Positions 31,809-41,383 are shown, numbered from the stretch's first letter. The stretch: 64,000 bases of DNA from F22 sp963668535 (GCA_963668535.1 OY764867.1:1922001-1986000); one strand, 5' to 3'. Notes: generated by a model from the sequence alone, not told the origin. Made by a program: numbers and translations.

Positions 31809-32522
31809 ATGACAAAACTTAGTGTGAATATCAATAAGATCGCTACTCTACGTAATGCACGTGGAGGTAATATACCCAACGTCTTACAAATGGCTTTAGA
31901 TTGTGAAACATTTGGAGCAGAGGGAATCACAGTTCATCCAAGACCTGATGAAAGACATATTCGTCGTTCAGATGTTTTCGAACTACGTCCTAATTTAACT
32001 ACTGAATTCAATATTGAAGGCTATCCTTCCGAAGAGTTTGTGGCACTTGTACTTAAAGTGCATCCTCATCAAGTAACTCTTGTTCCTGATAAACCAGACC
32101 AACTTACAAGCAATAGTGGTTGGGATACTGTCTTATATCATGATCTATTGAAAGGGTTGATAGATACATTCCGTGAAGTAGGTATTCGTACTTCTATATT
32201 TGTCAGTCCTGAAGTGAGTATGGTGCGTGGAGCGGCTGCAGTGGGTGCAGATCGTGTAGAGTTATATACAGAACCATACGCGTCACATTATGCTGAGAAC
32301 AGAGAACAAGCAATAGCCCCGTTTGTTAAAGCAGCTCAAGAAGCTCGTAGTTTAGGATTGGGACTGAATGCTGGGCACGATCTCAGCCTTGAAAATTTAG
32401 CCTTTTTCCATCATCATATCCCTTGGTGTGACGAGGTCTCAATAGGTCACGCCCTAATAGCAGACGCGTTGTATTTAGGCATGGAGGAAACCATTCGTCA
32501 GTATAAGCAATGTTTAAAATAG
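31809..32522 (+). CDS. pdxJ: Pyridoxine 5'-phosphate synthase PdxJ
   Basis: The last step of DXP-dependent vitamin B6 synthesis, condensing 3-amino-2-oxopropyl phosphate with deoxyxylulose phosphate; 237 aa, a normal length. It begins LSVNINKIATLRNARGGNIP, has the catalytic TVHPRPDERHIRRSDV, the VTLVPDKPDQLTSNSGWD segment, and the C-terminal GLGLNAGHDLSLEN and IGHALIADAL. The exbB gene follows by 22 bp, an arrangement common in this order. Confidence 0.95.
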   Translation: MTKLSVNINKIATLRNARGGNIPNVLQMALDCETFGAEGITVHPRPDERHIRRSDVFELRPNLTTEFNIEGYPSEEFVALVLKVHPHQVTLVPDKPDQLTSNSGWDTVLYHDLLKGLIDTFREVGIRTSIFVSPEVSMVRGAAAVGADRVELYTEPYASHYAENREQAIAPFVKAAQEARSLGLGLNAGHDLSLENLAFFHHHIPWCDEVSIGHALIADALYLGMEETIRQYKQCLK

Positions 32523-32544
32523 TAACCTAAAATCATCTATAATC

Positions 32545-33276
32545 ATGTCGTATTTGATATCAGCGCTCGTATTGGCGCAGAGTTCCCTTGATTCGTTAAC
32601 TCAAGCTCAGGTAGTAGAAGCAGCTGTAGATAAACCCACCATGAATTTACTAGCTATGGCTATGAAAGGTGGTTGGATCATGCTCGTTTTGTTGGCCCTT
32701 CTTCTTCTTTGTGTATATTTTTTAGTGGAACGCATCTGTGTCATACGTAGGGCCAAGAAAGCTGATCCGTTGTTTATGGATAAAGTGGTTGATTACATAA
32801 CTAGTCATGATGTCAAATCGGCTATCAATTATTGTCAGATGACAAATACCCCAGCTTCTAGAATGATTGAAAAAGGAATTAGTCGTTTGGGACATCCAAC
32901 TCGAGATATTCTCACCACTATCGAAAATGTTGGTAATGTGGAAGTTGCTGTTTTGGAACGTCATTTAAATGTGATGGCTACTATTTCAGGGGGAGCACCG
33001 ATGATTGGTTTTCTAGGTACCGTAACAGGTATGGTGCGTGCTTTTTATGAGATGTCTAATGCTGGAAATAATATTAATATAAAGTTGCTTTCTGGTGGGA
33101 TTTACGAAGCGATGATTACTACTGTCGCTGGACTTATAGTAGGTATTATTGCTATGTTTGCATACAATTATTTGGTTAGTCGTGTTGACAGTGTTGTTAA
33201 TGACATGGAGGCTAAAACAATGACTTTTATGGATATGCTGAATGATATGAGTGATCATAACGAAGTCTCTGCTTAA
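32545..33276 (+). CDS. exbB: MotA/TolQ/ExbB proton channel
   Basis: Inner-membrane proton channel subunit, 243 aa, which with ExbD energises TonB. Three transmembrane segments: residues ~38-62 (GGWIMLVLLALLLLCVYFLV), ~150-170 (GAPMIGFLGTVTGMVRAFY) and ~185-210 (ITTVAGLIVGIIAMFAYNYL). The TVTGM and TTVAGL stretches are the usual family signatures. Followed at 20 bp by exbD and then tonB. Confidence 0.92.
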   Translation: MSYLISALVLAQSSLDSLTQAQVVEAAVDKPTMNLLAMAMKGGWIMLVLLALLLLCVYFLVERICVIRRAKKADPLFMDKVVDYITSHDVKSAINYCQMTNTPASRMIEKGISRLGHPTRDILTTIENVGNVEVAVLERHLNVMATISGGAPMIGFLGTVTGMVRAFYEMSNAGNNINIKLLSGGIYEAMITTVAGLIVGIIAMFAYNYLVSRVDSVVNDMEAKTMTFMDMLNDMSDHNEVSA

Positions 33277-33296
33277 ATTTTATTTAGTCTATACGT

Positions 33297-33710
33297 ATGC
33301 AATTAAAAAGACGAAATCGAATATCCCCATCATTTGCCATGGCTTCCATGACAGATGTTATATTTTTACTCTTAATCTTCTTCATGATTACTTCTACTGT
33401 TGTCTCTCCCAATGCAATTAAAGTTTTGCTACCTCAAGGGAAAAGTCAAACGGCAGCTAGGCCAATGGCCAGGGTAATAATAGATGCTCAGTTGAGATAT
33501 TATACTGCTCTTGGTAATAGTGAAGAAAAAGAGATTGAAGTTAGTGATCTAGCGGCTATACTGCAGAACTATTCAGTTCAAGAACCAGAAATGTATGTTG
33601 CCCTATATGCCGATGAAAAAGTACCATATAGTGAAGTTGTTCACGTACTTAGCATTGCTAATGATAATCACTATAAGGTAGTTTTAGCTACTCGACCACC
33701 AGAGAGATAA
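33297..33710 (+). CDS. exbD: ExbD/TolR-family protein
   Basis: Partner of ExbB, 137 aa. A single transmembrane segment (VIFLLLIFFMITSTVV) preceded by the essential Asp (SMTDVIFLLLIFF, Asp20), the residue that carries protons in this family. A periplasmic domain follows (MYVALYADEKVPYSEVVHVL). It ends 12 bp before the tonB ATG. Confidence 0.92.
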   Translation: MQLKRRNRISPSFAMASMTDVIFLLLIFFMITSTVVSPNAIKVLLPQGKSQTAARPMARVIIDAQLRYYTALGNSEEKEIEVSDLAAILQNYSVQEPEMYVALYADEKVPYSEVVHVLSIANDNHYKVVLATRPPER

Positions 33711-33722
33711 TGATTGCTCCCT

Positions 33723-34583
33723 ATGAAGATAGAAAAAGAAGAGTTTTATGGATTAATTGCAGCAATTGTTGCATTGTTGATTATTCTTGTTGTGCTGTGG
33801 TGGATCAAAATTGTTGTTCCACAACAACAGGAAGAGAGCGGTGTGCCTATTATGCTAGGAATTGAGACATTGCCTACTCAAGGACAGGGAGAAGATGTCG
33901 AGCCTACAGCTACTCTTTCAGGAGTGCAAGAAGAAGTAGGGGAGCAAGTTGATGAAGAAGATATAGATGCATCTACGGTAAAGAAAGTAGAAGATTCAAA
34001 GCATGTGACTCAAGAAGACCCTTCTCCTATGACTGATCAAAACAATACCATTGGTGATCAGGAGCAAAAAGATAAAGAACAAAATGAACAGTTGCTTCGA
34101 CAACGTCGTGAAGAAGCACAACGCCGTGAAGAAGCAAGAAAACATAAAGAGCGTGAGGAAGCTGCTAAACGCATAGCCTCTGTGAGTAACGCATTTAAGC
34201 AAAGCAAAGCAATGCAGGCGAGTGAGAAAACGGGCAAACAAACAGCTAGTCAAGGAAGTGAATATGGTACGAAGCAAGGAGTGATAGCTAAAGGATATGA
34301 TGGGCAGACAAGTTATAATCTTCCAGGCCGTCATACTGGTGGGGAAGGGTTACCCAAACCAGACCGAGTGCCTGGGCTTGATGAAGGTGGTACTGTGATT
34401 GTACAGATTCTTGTAAATCCTGATGGACATGTCATCAGTGCCCGCGTACAGGGAGGCACAGTGTCAAGTAATGCCCAAGCACGCCGTGTCGCAGAAGCAG
34501 CAGCATTAAAAGCTCGTTTTAATGCTGTGAAAAATGAGGATAATCAGCAAGGTACGATTACCTATGTTTTTAAATTGAGATAA
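33723..34583 (+). CDS. TonB-like energy transducer
   Basis: 286 aa from the ATG at 33723; a TTG at 33714 is less likely. An N-terminal transmembrane segment (FYGLIAAIVALLIILVVLWW) is followed by an acidic stretch (residues ~60-110), a highly charged Glu/Arg/Gln helix (QRREEARKHKEREEAAKRI), and a C-terminal domain resembling the TonB C-terminus (TVIVQILVNPDGHVISARVQ ... TITYVFKLR). The charged helix is more TolA-like than the Pro-rich TonB spacer, so it could serve either a TonB or a TolA role. Its position after exbBD supports an energy-transduction function. Confidence 0.85.
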   Translation: MKIEKEEFYGLIAAIVALLIILVVLWWIKIVVPQQQEESGVPIMLGIETLPTQGQGEDVEPTATLSGVQEEVGEQVDEEDIDASTVKKVEDSKHVTQEDPSPMTDQNNTIGDQEQKDKEQNEQLLRQRREEAQRREEARKHKEREEAAKRIASVSNAFKQSKAMQASEKTGKQTASQGSEYGTKQGVIAKGYDGQTSYNLPGRHTGGEGLPKPDRVPGLDEGGTVIVQILVNPDGHVISARVQGGTVSSNAQARRVAEAAALKARFNAVKNEDNQQGTITYVFKLR

Positions 34584-34605
34584 ACTAACTAATAAAACGA
34601 TATAG

Positions 34606-35157
34606 ATGAAACATATTGCAGTGTTTTTAGCTGATGGATTTGAGGAAATCGAAGCAATGGCTCCAATAGATATAGCTCGACGAGCAGGTGTTCAGGTTAC
34701 TACCGTGTCTATAATGGATGATACAACAGTTGTTGGAGCTCATAAAGTTCCAGTGATTGCTGATATGCATATGAATGATTTTGATGCTACAGAAGTGGAT
34801 ATGATTGTTTTGCCTGGTGGTATGCCAGGGGCACAACATCTTAGTGATTGTGTACCATTGCAAAAGCTAATTCTTAAGTTTGCCGTTGATGAGCATAAAT
34901 ATTTGGCAGCTATTTGTGCTGCCCCTATGGCTTTTGGACGTTTAGGTGTGTTATCTGGTGTGTCTGTAACTTGTTATCCTGGTTTTGAAAAGTATTTATT
35001 GAAAGCTCACTATACAGCTGAAGATGTAACAATTGATGGTAACTTTATTACTGGTAAAGGACCAGGGTTAGCTATTCCTTTTGGCCTAGCTATTGTTTCG
35101 TGTTTAATGGGCGAACAGGTAGCTGATAGACTATCGAAAGAAATGCAAATCAACTAG
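34606..35157 (+). CDS. DJ-1/PfpI-family protein
   Basis: 183 aa, a single-domain member of the DJ-1/ThiJ/PfpI superfamily. Visible are ADGFEEIEAMAPIDIARRAG (the conserved Glu), VLPGGMPGAQHLSD and the nucleophile elbow AAICAAPMAF with the reactive Cys. Family roles include deglycase, chaperone and oxidative-stress functions; which applies here is unclear. It sits 22 bp after the tonB-like gene and 13 bp before ispD, so it is probably in the same transcript. Confidence 0.88.
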   Translation: MKHIAVFLADGFEEIEAMAPIDIARRAGVQVTTVSIMDDTTVVGAHKVPVIADMHMNDFDATEVDMIVLPGGMPGAQHLSDCVPLQKLILKFAVDEHKYLAAICAAPMAFGRLGVLSGVSVTCYPGFEKYLLKAHYTAEDVTIDGNFITGKGPGLAIPFGLAIVSCLMGEQVADRLSKEMQIN

Positions 35158-35170
35158 AATTAATAAGCCA

Positions 35171-35881
35171 ATGAGTTTGAAGAAAGCCGTAATTATAGTT
35201 GCTGGTGGTAGTGGTACGCGTATGCTTCAAGATATACCCAAGCAATTTTTGTCTTTAGGAAATCAATGTGTTTTGATGCATACCATGGATGTCTTTCATC
35301 AATTTGATCCCGAAGTACAGATTGTACTTGTCTTGTCTCAAGCACATCTTAATATTTGGACTGATTTATGTGAAAAATATCACTATGGCGTGCCACATGC
35401 AATAACCTATGGGGGGCAAACACGGTTTCATTCTGTTCAGAACGGTTTAAAGATGCTTAATCAGGATATAGATTTAGTTGCTATTCACGATGCTGTACGA
35501 CCTTTTGTAAGTCAAGAAGTTGTGCGTTCTGCATTTGAACAAGCTCGAGTGAAAGGAACGGCAATACCAGTTGTGCCAGTTGTTGATTCATTGCGCAGAA
35601 TCACTGCAATGAGTAGTTCAGATCAAAACGTCTTTGAGAAAAGTTATACTGGAATTAACACATCGGTGTCAAGAAGCGAATATGTACAAGTGCAAACGCC
35701 TCAAGTGTTTCGACGAGAGATTATAGAGGATGCCTATGATCAACTTTATTCTGTGGAATTTACCGATGATGCATCTGTTGTTGAAAAAAGAGGATACTCT
35801 ATATGTCTTATTTTAGGGAATCGCGAGAATATAAAATTGACAACACCTTGGGATATGCAGATTGCTAAAACAATAATATAA
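35171..35881 (+). CDS. ispD: 2-C-methyl-D-erythritol 4-phosphate cytidylyltransferase
   Basis: Third step of the MEP isoprenoid pathway, transferring CMP from CTP; 236 aa. The nucleotide-binding loop is VAGGSGTRMLQDIPKQFLSL, followed by ITYGGQTRFHSVQNGL, VAIHDAVRPFV, VVPVVDSLRRI, VQTPQVFRREI and FTDDASVVEKRGYSICLILG, all family hallmarks. 10 bp separate it from recG. Confidence 0.95.
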   Translation: MSLKKAVIIVAGGSGTRMLQDIPKQFLSLGNQCVLMHTMDVFHQFDPEVQIVLVLSQAHLNIWTDLCEKYHYGVPHAITYGGQTRFHSVQNGLKMLNQDIDLVAIHDAVRPFVSQEVVRSAFEQARVKGTAIPVVPVVDSLRRITAMSSSDQNVFEKSYTGINTSVSRSEYVQVQTPQVFRREIIEDAYDQLYSVEFTDDASVVEKRGYSICLILGNRENIKLTTPWDMQIAKTII

Positions 35882-35891
35882 ATGTAGATTA

Positions 35892-38000
35892 ATGGTTATT
35901 AGTGTTTCTCAGCTACGAAATACCAATTTGATGTATATAAAGGGAGTTGGTCAGCACAAAGCAGATGTGTTGGCTGATCAGTTGCATATACAGAATGTAT
36001 TTGATATGTTGTCTCACTATCCATATCGTCACATTGATAGAAGAAAAATATACCGCATTCATGAAATTAATTCTTCGCATAACTGGGTGCAAGTAAAAGG
36101 TATCATTCGAAGTTTTGAAACTGTTGGTGAAGGTCGTTCTCGTCGTTTAGTTGCCTATTTTTCTGATGGAAATGAGACCATTGAATTGGTCTGGTTTAAT
36201 GGCATAAAGTTTTTTCAAAGGAGCCTTAAGATTGGCGTCGAATACATAGCTTTTGGTCAACCAAAGGCTTATTCAGGATGTTATAATATAACACATCCAG
36301 AATTGACCCTTTATAATGAACATACGTTTTCCAATTTGGGTATGATGCCGATGTATCATACGACGGATAAGATGAAACGTAATTACTTGTCTTCCACTGA
36401 TTGTCGCGATATTATACGGGGACTTTTTCTAACTTATGGTCGAGATTTTGAAGAAACATTACCTCAGTGGATTATTGATACATACCATCTAATTCCTTTA
36501 GGTGATGCGCTATATAATATACACTTCCCAGAGAGTGCTCCCATGTATGAAAAAGCCGTTTTTCGCTTAAAATTTGAGGAACTTTTTTATATTCAGCTCA
36601 ATTTAGTGCGTTATATGATTGAGCGAAGACAATCGCATCAAAGCTACTCATTTACGACTCCAGGTCATTTCTTTTTAGATTTTTATCATGATTGTTTGCC
36701 TTTTGATTTAACAGGTGCGCAGAAACGTGTAGTCAAAGAGATTTATAAAGACATGAATACAGGTGTGCAAATGAATCGACTGTTACAAGGAGATGTAGGA
36801 AGTGGAAAAACATTAGTGGCTCTTATGGCAATGCTTATCGTTGTTGGCAGTGGCTTCCAAGCCTGTATGATGGCACCAACAGAAATATTAGCTCAACAGC
36901 ATTTGAAGTCTATACGTGATATGTTAGGTGATTTACCTGTGCACGTAGAGCTACTAACAGGCTCTATAAAAGGGAAAAAACGGAAAAAGCTATTGGAGGA
37001 TCTTGAAAAAGGAGATATCCATATATTAATAGGCACACATGCATTAATTGAAAAGTGGGTTGTATTTAACCGTTTAGGGATGGTAGTAATCGATGAACAA
37101 CATCGTTTTGGTGTAGAACAACGTGCTCGATTATGGGAAAAGAGTGAAAGACCACCTCATATCTTAGTGATGACAGCAACCCCCATACCTCGTACATTGG
37201 CAATGACTATATATGGTGATTTGCAAACGTCGGTTATTGATGAGTTACCTCCTGGAAGAAAACCAATTACGACTATTCATAAATTCAGTGATCATCGCAC
37301 TTCTTTGTATATGTCGGTTGACAAACAACTAGCTCAAGGGCGTCAAGTGTACATTGTGTACCCATTGATTCAAGAAAGTGAAAAATCTGATCTAGAAGCA
37401 GTAGAATCGGGGTATCTGTCTATTAGCCAACGTTTTGAAAAATACAAAGTCTGTATGGTGCATGGTAAAATGAAATCGGCAGAAAAAGAAGCGCAGATGC
37501 GTCTATTCTCTAAGAATGAAGCTCAGATTATGGTAGCAACTACTGTGATCGAAGTTGGGGTGAATGTACCGAATGCTTCTGTTATGATTATTGAAAATGC
37601 TGATCGATTTGGACTTTCCCAATTGCATCAACTTAGGGGGAGAGTTGGGCGTGGTGCTGAAAAATCTTTTTGTGTGTTAGTGACTTCTCCTGAAATCAAT
37701 GAAACGACAAGAAATCGAGTCGATATTATGGTTAAATCTAATAATGGTTTTGATATTGCTGAGGCCGATTTGGAATTCCGAGGACCTGGTGATTTATCGG
37801 GTACTATTCAGAGTGGACAGGCTTTTAATCTTAAAATAGCGGATGTGGCACATGATGGACAATTAGTCGAGGAATGTCGTAATTTAGCTATGCGTATTGC
37901 TGATGCAGATCCTCAATGTGCTCTTCCTGAAAATCAAATTATGTGGCAAAATTTGAAGGTTATACGTAAACAACAAAGAGATTGGGGGCAAATATCTTAG
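35892..38000 (+). CDS. recG: ATP-dependent DNA helicase RecG
   Basis: Branch-migration helicase that remodels stalled forks, 702 aa. An N-terminal wedge/OB domain (residues ~60-160: WVQVKGIIRSFETVGEGRSR) is followed by the helicase core: Walker A in RLLQGDVGSGKTLVALMAML, MMAPTEILAQQH, Walker B variant VVIDEQHRFGVEQRARL, VMTATPIPRTLAMT, and motif VI in LHQLRGRVGRG. The C-terminus carries the RecG FLELDFRGPGD-like motif (LEFRGPGDLSGTIQSG). The length is typical. Confidence 0.96.
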   Translation: MVISVSQLRNTNLMYIKGVGQHKADVLADQLHIQNVFDMLSHYPYRHIDRRKIYRIHEINSSHNWVQVKGIIRSFETVGEGRSRRLVAYFSDGNETIELVWFNGIKFFQRSLKIGVEYIAFGQPKAYSGCYNITHPELTLYNEHTFSNLGMMPMYHTTDKMKRNYLSSTDCRDIIRGLFLTYGRDFEETLPQWIIDTYHLIPLGDALYNIHFPESAPMYEKAVFRLKFEELFYIQLNLVRYMIERRQSHQSYSFTTPGHFFLDFYHDCLPFDLTGAQKRVVKEIYKDMNTGVQMNRLLQGDVGSGKTLVALMAMLIVVGSGFQACMMAPTEILAQQHLKSIRDMLGDLPVHVELLTGSIKGKKRKKLLEDLEKGDIHILIGTHALIEKWVVFNRLGMVVIDEQHRFGVEQRARLWEKSERPPHILVMTATPIPRTLAMTIYGDLQTSVIDELPPGRKPITTIHKFSDHRTSLYMSVDKQLAQGRQVYIVYPLIQESEKSDLEAVESGYLSISQRFEKYKVCMVHGKMKSAEKEAQMRLFSKNEAQIMVATTVIEVGVNVPNASVMIIENADRFGLSQLHQLRGRVGRGAEKSFCVLVTSPEINETTRNRVDIMVKSNNGFDIAEADLEFRGPGDLSGTIQSGQAFNLKIADVAHDGQLVEECRNLAMRIADADPQCALPENQIMWQNLKVIRKQQRDWGQIS

Positions 38001-38063
38001 TAAAAAGCGTCGAATAAACGGAAAAAAAGCCTGCTTCGTGTAGAATTTTACTTAGAATATTTG

Positions 38064-38071
38064 TATCTTTG
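38064..38071 (+). promoter_or_regulatory. Promoter -7 element for ndk
   Basis: TATCTTTG, a full TAnnTTTG match, 121 bp before the ndk ATG. The recG-ndk gap of 191 bp holds nothing else recognisable. Confidence 0.6.
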
Positions 38072-38191
38072 GCGCAACCTGTAGTCTATCTTGTGACACG
38101 TATATTGTGTGGAAGATAGTACTTTAAAAAAAGACCTTAATATTGTTGACGGCTATAGCCAGTCATAAAACCATTTTAACTTTAAATTATT

Positions 38192-38659
38192 ATGCTTGAA
38201 AGAACACTTGTACTAATGAAGCCTAGTGCGCTTCAACGTAGACTAGTCGGTAAGATGATTACCGGTTTTGAGAGAAAAGGATTACATATTGTGGGCATGA
38301 AGATGATGCAGCTTGATAATGCTATATTAAATGAACATTATGCGCATTTAAAGGAGCGTCCTTTCTTCGAGTCGGTTAAGAAATCAATGATGGCTACCCC
38401 AATTGTAGCGATGTGTCTTGAAGGTGTAGAAGCTGTCGAAGTTGTTCGGGAGATTGCAGGTCCTACAAATGGTCGTACTGCTCGTCTTGATACATTGCGT
38501 GGGTTGTATTGTATGAGTTCCCAAGAGAACTTAATTCATACATCAGATTGTATTGAGACCGCCAAGGTGGAAGTTGCCCGTTTTTTTACTGAAGAAGAAT
38601 TATTTGAGTGGTCGCAAGCCACTGCACAATTCTTGTATGCGGCTGATGAAGTAGATTAG
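38192..38659 (+). CDS. ndk: Nucleoside diphosphate kinase
   Basis: Exchanges the terminal phosphate between nucleoside triphosphates and diphosphates, 155 aa. It begins with ERTLVLMKPSALQRRLVG, has GPTNGRTARLDTLRGLYCMS, and the phosphorylated His in NLIHTSDCIETAKVEVARFF (His116; the classic motif is NxxHGSD, here HTSD). The next gene starts 28 bp later. Confidence 0.95.
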   Translation: MLERTLVLMKPSALQRRLVGKMITGFERKGLHIVGMKMMQLDNAILNEHYAHLKERPFFESVKKSMMATPIVAMCLEGVEAVEVVREIAGPTNGRTARLDTLRGLYCMSSQENLIHTSDCIETAKVEVARFFTEEELFEWSQATAQFLYAADEVD

Positions 38660-38686
38660 TCAGCTACAAAAGAGATAATATATATA

Positions 38687-39550
38687 ATGAAGAAAAGTAT
38701 TCAAGTTCCTATGATAAATTGCACTTTGCGATTTGTTTTGCTGACTCTACTAGTTGTAGTCGGTCAGTTGTCTGTATCAGCTCAAGATCTTTTGGCTGAT
38801 CATGCCCCAGTCGATAAAAAGTTGGGAATTGTTGATTCCTTAGTGCTTCAACAACAAATCGATAAAGAACGTATGGAATATCCTGCAATGGATATATATC
38901 CTTCGTGGCAAAATCAGAGAGTACATGCTTATGGAGGGGTACCGATGCCATCGAAGTATGTTATAGACTTGAAAGACTTTTGTTTACCAACCACTCGTAC
39001 TCGTATTACTGACCGTTTTGGATACCGCCGTTGGCGTCATCGCGTGCATTATGGTCTTGATATTAAAGTCTATACAGGAGATACCATTCGCGCAGCTTTT
39101 TCAGGGAAAGTACGTGTTGTTCGTTATGAACGTAGAGGCTATGGTAACTACGTGGTAATACGTCACGATAATGGGCTGGAAACTATATATGGACACTTGT
39201 CAAAACATTTGGTTAAAGAAAACCAATATGTTGATGCAGGTACTCCTATTGGTCTCGGTGGGAATACTGGCCGTTCTACTGGATCCCATCTTCATTTTGA
39301 AGTGAGATTTTTAGGTCAAGCTATAGACCCTGCTAAGCTGTTTGATTTTAAACATCAAGATATCTTAGCAGATAGTTATACGTTTGAAAAAGTATCTCAT
39401 CCTAAAGTACATTATTATAAAGTACGTAGGGGAGATACTCTTTCAAAGATTGCTGCTAGACAGAGAACTAGTGTTCGTCGTCTATGTAAGTTGAATCACA
39501 TTAGTACTCGAACAACGCTTCGAATAGGTATGCTTTTGAAATGTGGCTAG
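38687..39550 (+). CDS. M23 peptidase with C-terminal LysM
   Basis: An exported peptidoglycan endopeptidase of 287 aa. A signal peptide (RFVLLTLLVVVGQLSVSA, then Q) is followed by the LytM zinc domain (residues ~105-215): first ligands in HRVHYGLDIKVY, the IYGHLSKHL motif and the last His pair in GSHLHFEVRFLG. A LysM module for glycan binding closes the protein (YYKVRRGDTLSKIAARQRTS). All catalytic zinc ligands are present, so it should be an active hydrolase. Confidence 0.92.
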   Translation: MKKSIQVPMINCTLRFVLLTLLVVVGQLSVSAQDLLADHAPVDKKLGIVDSLVLQQQIDKERMEYPAMDIYPSWQNQRVHAYGGVPMPSKYVIDLKDFCLPTTRTRITDRFGYRRWRHRVHYGLDIKVYTGDTIRAAFSGKVRVVRYERRGYGNYVVIRHDNGLETIYGHLSKHLVKENQYVDAGTPIGLGGNTGRSTGSHLHFEVRFLGQAIDPAKLFDFKHQDILADSYTFEKVSHPKVHYYKVRRGDTLSKIAARQRTSVRRLCKLNHISTRTTLRIGMLLKCG

Positions 39551-39591
39551 TCTTTTTTAATATTTAAATTCAATACAGTTTAGTTTGTAAG

Positions 39592-40167
39592 ATGAAAGGA
39601 ATGACAAACGCTCAGTTTGAAAAAACAAACGCACAATTTGAAGAGGCTGTTGCTTCTTGCCGTGCTTTATTTAGCCAGAAATTATATGACTATGGTGCAG
39701 CTTGGAGAATTTTACGTCCTGCATCAGTAACAGATCAGATTTTTATAAAAGCTAACCGGATTCGTTCTTTAGAAATTAAAGGTGAAGATGCTTCACAAGT
39801 CGGAGATGGTATATATGGTGAATTTATTGCTATCGTTAACTATGGAATTGTTGGACTTATTCAGTTGGCATTAGGTTATTCTGAAACTGATGATTTATCT
39901 GTTGATAAGGCTTTAAAACTGTATGACCAATTTGCCACAGAAGCTCTTAATTTGATGAAGGCAAAAAATCATGATTATGATGAGGCATGGCGCATGATGC
40001 GTGTCAGTTCGTATACTGATCTTATATTGATGAAATTATATCGCACAAAGCAGATTGAGATGCTTGGTGGTGAGACTTTAGTGTCTGAAGGTATAGATGC
40101 CAATTATATGGATATGATTAATTATGCCGTTTTTGCTTTAATAAAGCTGGGCAATAAGGATGACTAA
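39592..40167 (+). CDS. DUF1599-family protein with internal duplication
   Basis: A cytosolic protein of unknown function, 191 aa. Two similar halves are visible: residues ~20-95 (KLYDYGAAWRILRPASVTDQ, IFIKANRIRSLEIKG, FIAIVNYGIVGLIQL) and ~115-188 (KNHDYDEAWRMMRVSSYTDL, ILMKLYRTKQIEMLGG, YMDMINYAVFALIKL). This DYxxAWRxxRxxSxTDxI repeat matches the DUF1599 family of Bacteroidota. The fold resembles nucleotide pyrophosphohydrolase-like helical bundles, but that is conjecture. The DoxX-type gene follows by 10 bp. Confidence 0.8.
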   Translation: MKGMTNAQFEKTNAQFEEAVASCRALFSQKLYDYGAAWRILRPASVTDQIFIKANRIRSLEIKGEDASQVGDGIYGEFIAIVNYGIVGLIQLALGYSETDDLSVDKALKLYDQFATEALNLMKAKNHDYDEAWRMMRVSSYTDLILMKLYRTKQIEMLGGETLVSEGIDANYMDMINYAVFALIKLGNKDD

Positions 40168-40177
40168 TAATTAGTAT

Positions 40178-41383
40178 ATGTTGGGTACTAAGACAAAATA
40201 CTGGATTGTCAATGTTTGTCGCATTTTATTGGCTGTGACCTTTATATTCTCGGGTTTTGTAAAAGGTGTAGATCCTATGGGAAGCGCCTACAAAATAGCT
40301 GATTATCTAAGTGCATTCGGTGTGCTAGATGTATTTCCTGAATCCTTTTCAATAATATTTTCTTTTGCATTAGCCACTCTAGAGTTTACGCTAGGTGTAT
40401 TACTCTTTTGGGGAATTATGCGTGGATTGACAACTTTTTTGTCGTCCTTATTGATGGTGATGTTGACTCCATTGACTTTGTATATAGCTTTGTCAAACCC
40501 TGTCCATCATTGTGGATGTTTTGGAGATGCATTAGTGTTATCCAATTGGCAGACTTTTTTTAAAAACTTAGTACTTTTACCGATGAGTTTACTATGCTAT
40601 ATGTGGCATAAGCAGATTCGGTATTTTATGAGTAAACATGTTGAGTGGATTGTGGCTCGATATGTCATTGTGTTTTCCTTGTTATTGTGGGGGTATTGTT
40701 ATCTACATTTACCCATATTGGATTTTCGTCCATATAGTATTGGGACTTCCATAAAAACAGCAATGGGGATGACTAAAGATAGTCGGGATAAGATGCCGAC
40801 CATTTTGGATTTCTATGTTCAGGATTATAAAACAGGTGAGGATATTACAGAATCCCTGTTAGATTATGATGGGTATAGTTTTCTATTGGTTGCACCAGAT
40901 CTAGATTCGGCTAGCGAAGATAGATTTGATTTGCTTAATGAACTATATGATTATAGTGTAACGCATAATTATCCCTTCATCTGTCTAACTGCGTCAGATA
41001 GCCTTGCAATAAGTAAATGGCAGGATAGAACAGGAGCAGATTATTCATTTGGCATAGCAGACCATTTGGCCTTAAAAACGATGATACGTAGCAATCCTGG
41101 TATTATTTTGTTACGAGGAGATACGATTTATAATAAATGGGCATTTAGAGATATTCCCGACGAATATCAGTTGAAGGGGCAGCCGTTGGCTAAAAATGGT
41201 GTAGGTAACTTAGAGAAAATCTCTCGTATGACTGTTTTTTGGCAGGTAATAATATTATTTATTGCACCGTTAGTTTTAGTACTTTTAATTGATCGTCTAA
41301 TCTTGATTTGGAAGATGAAGTATGCTAAATTAAAAGAAAATCAGGATGAATCAGATGATATGTCCATTGTTGCTAAAAAGTGA
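40178..41383 (+). CDS. DoxX/MauE-like membrane protein with thioredoxin-like tail
   Basis: An inner-membrane protein of 401 aa. The N-terminal ~190 residues hold about five hydrophobic segments of the DoxX/MauE type (ILLAVTFIFSGFVKGVDPMG) and a Cys pair in HHCGCFGDALVLSNWQTFF, as in redox-coupled family members. Residues ~205-340 resemble a degenerate thioredoxin-like domain (YSFLLVAPDLDSASEDRFDL, IILLRGDTIYNKWAF) without a CxxC. A last transmembrane segment (VIILFIAPLVLVLLIDRLIL) precedes a charged tail. Role unknown; the family is widespread in Bacteroidales next to DUF1599 and tpiA. Confidence 0.78.
   Translation: MLGTKTKYWIVNVCRILLAVTFIFSGFVKGVDPMGSAYKIADYLSAFGVLDVFPESFSIIFSFALATLEFTLGVLLFWGIMRGLTTFLSSLLMVMLTPLTLYIALSNPVHHCGCFGDALVLSNWQTFFKNLVLLPMSLLCYMWHKQIRYFMSKHVEWIVARYVIVFSLLLWGYCYLHLPILDFRPYSIGTSIKTAMGMTKDSRDKMPTILDFYVQDYKTGEDITESLLDYDGYSFLLVAPDLDSASEDRFDLLNELYDYSVTHNYPFICLTASDSLAISKWQDRTGADYSFGIADHLALKTMIRSNPGIILLRGDTIYNKWAFRDIPDEYQLKGQPLAKNGVGNLEKISRMTVFWQVIILFIAPLVLVLLIDRLILIWKMKYAKLKENQDESDDMSIVAKK

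Noticed and set aside
38305..38659. Altered Ndk active site (HTSD instead of HGSD)
   Set aside because: The phosphorylated His and the surrounding motif are intact; a Thr at this position occurs in functional family members, so it is not taken as a defect.
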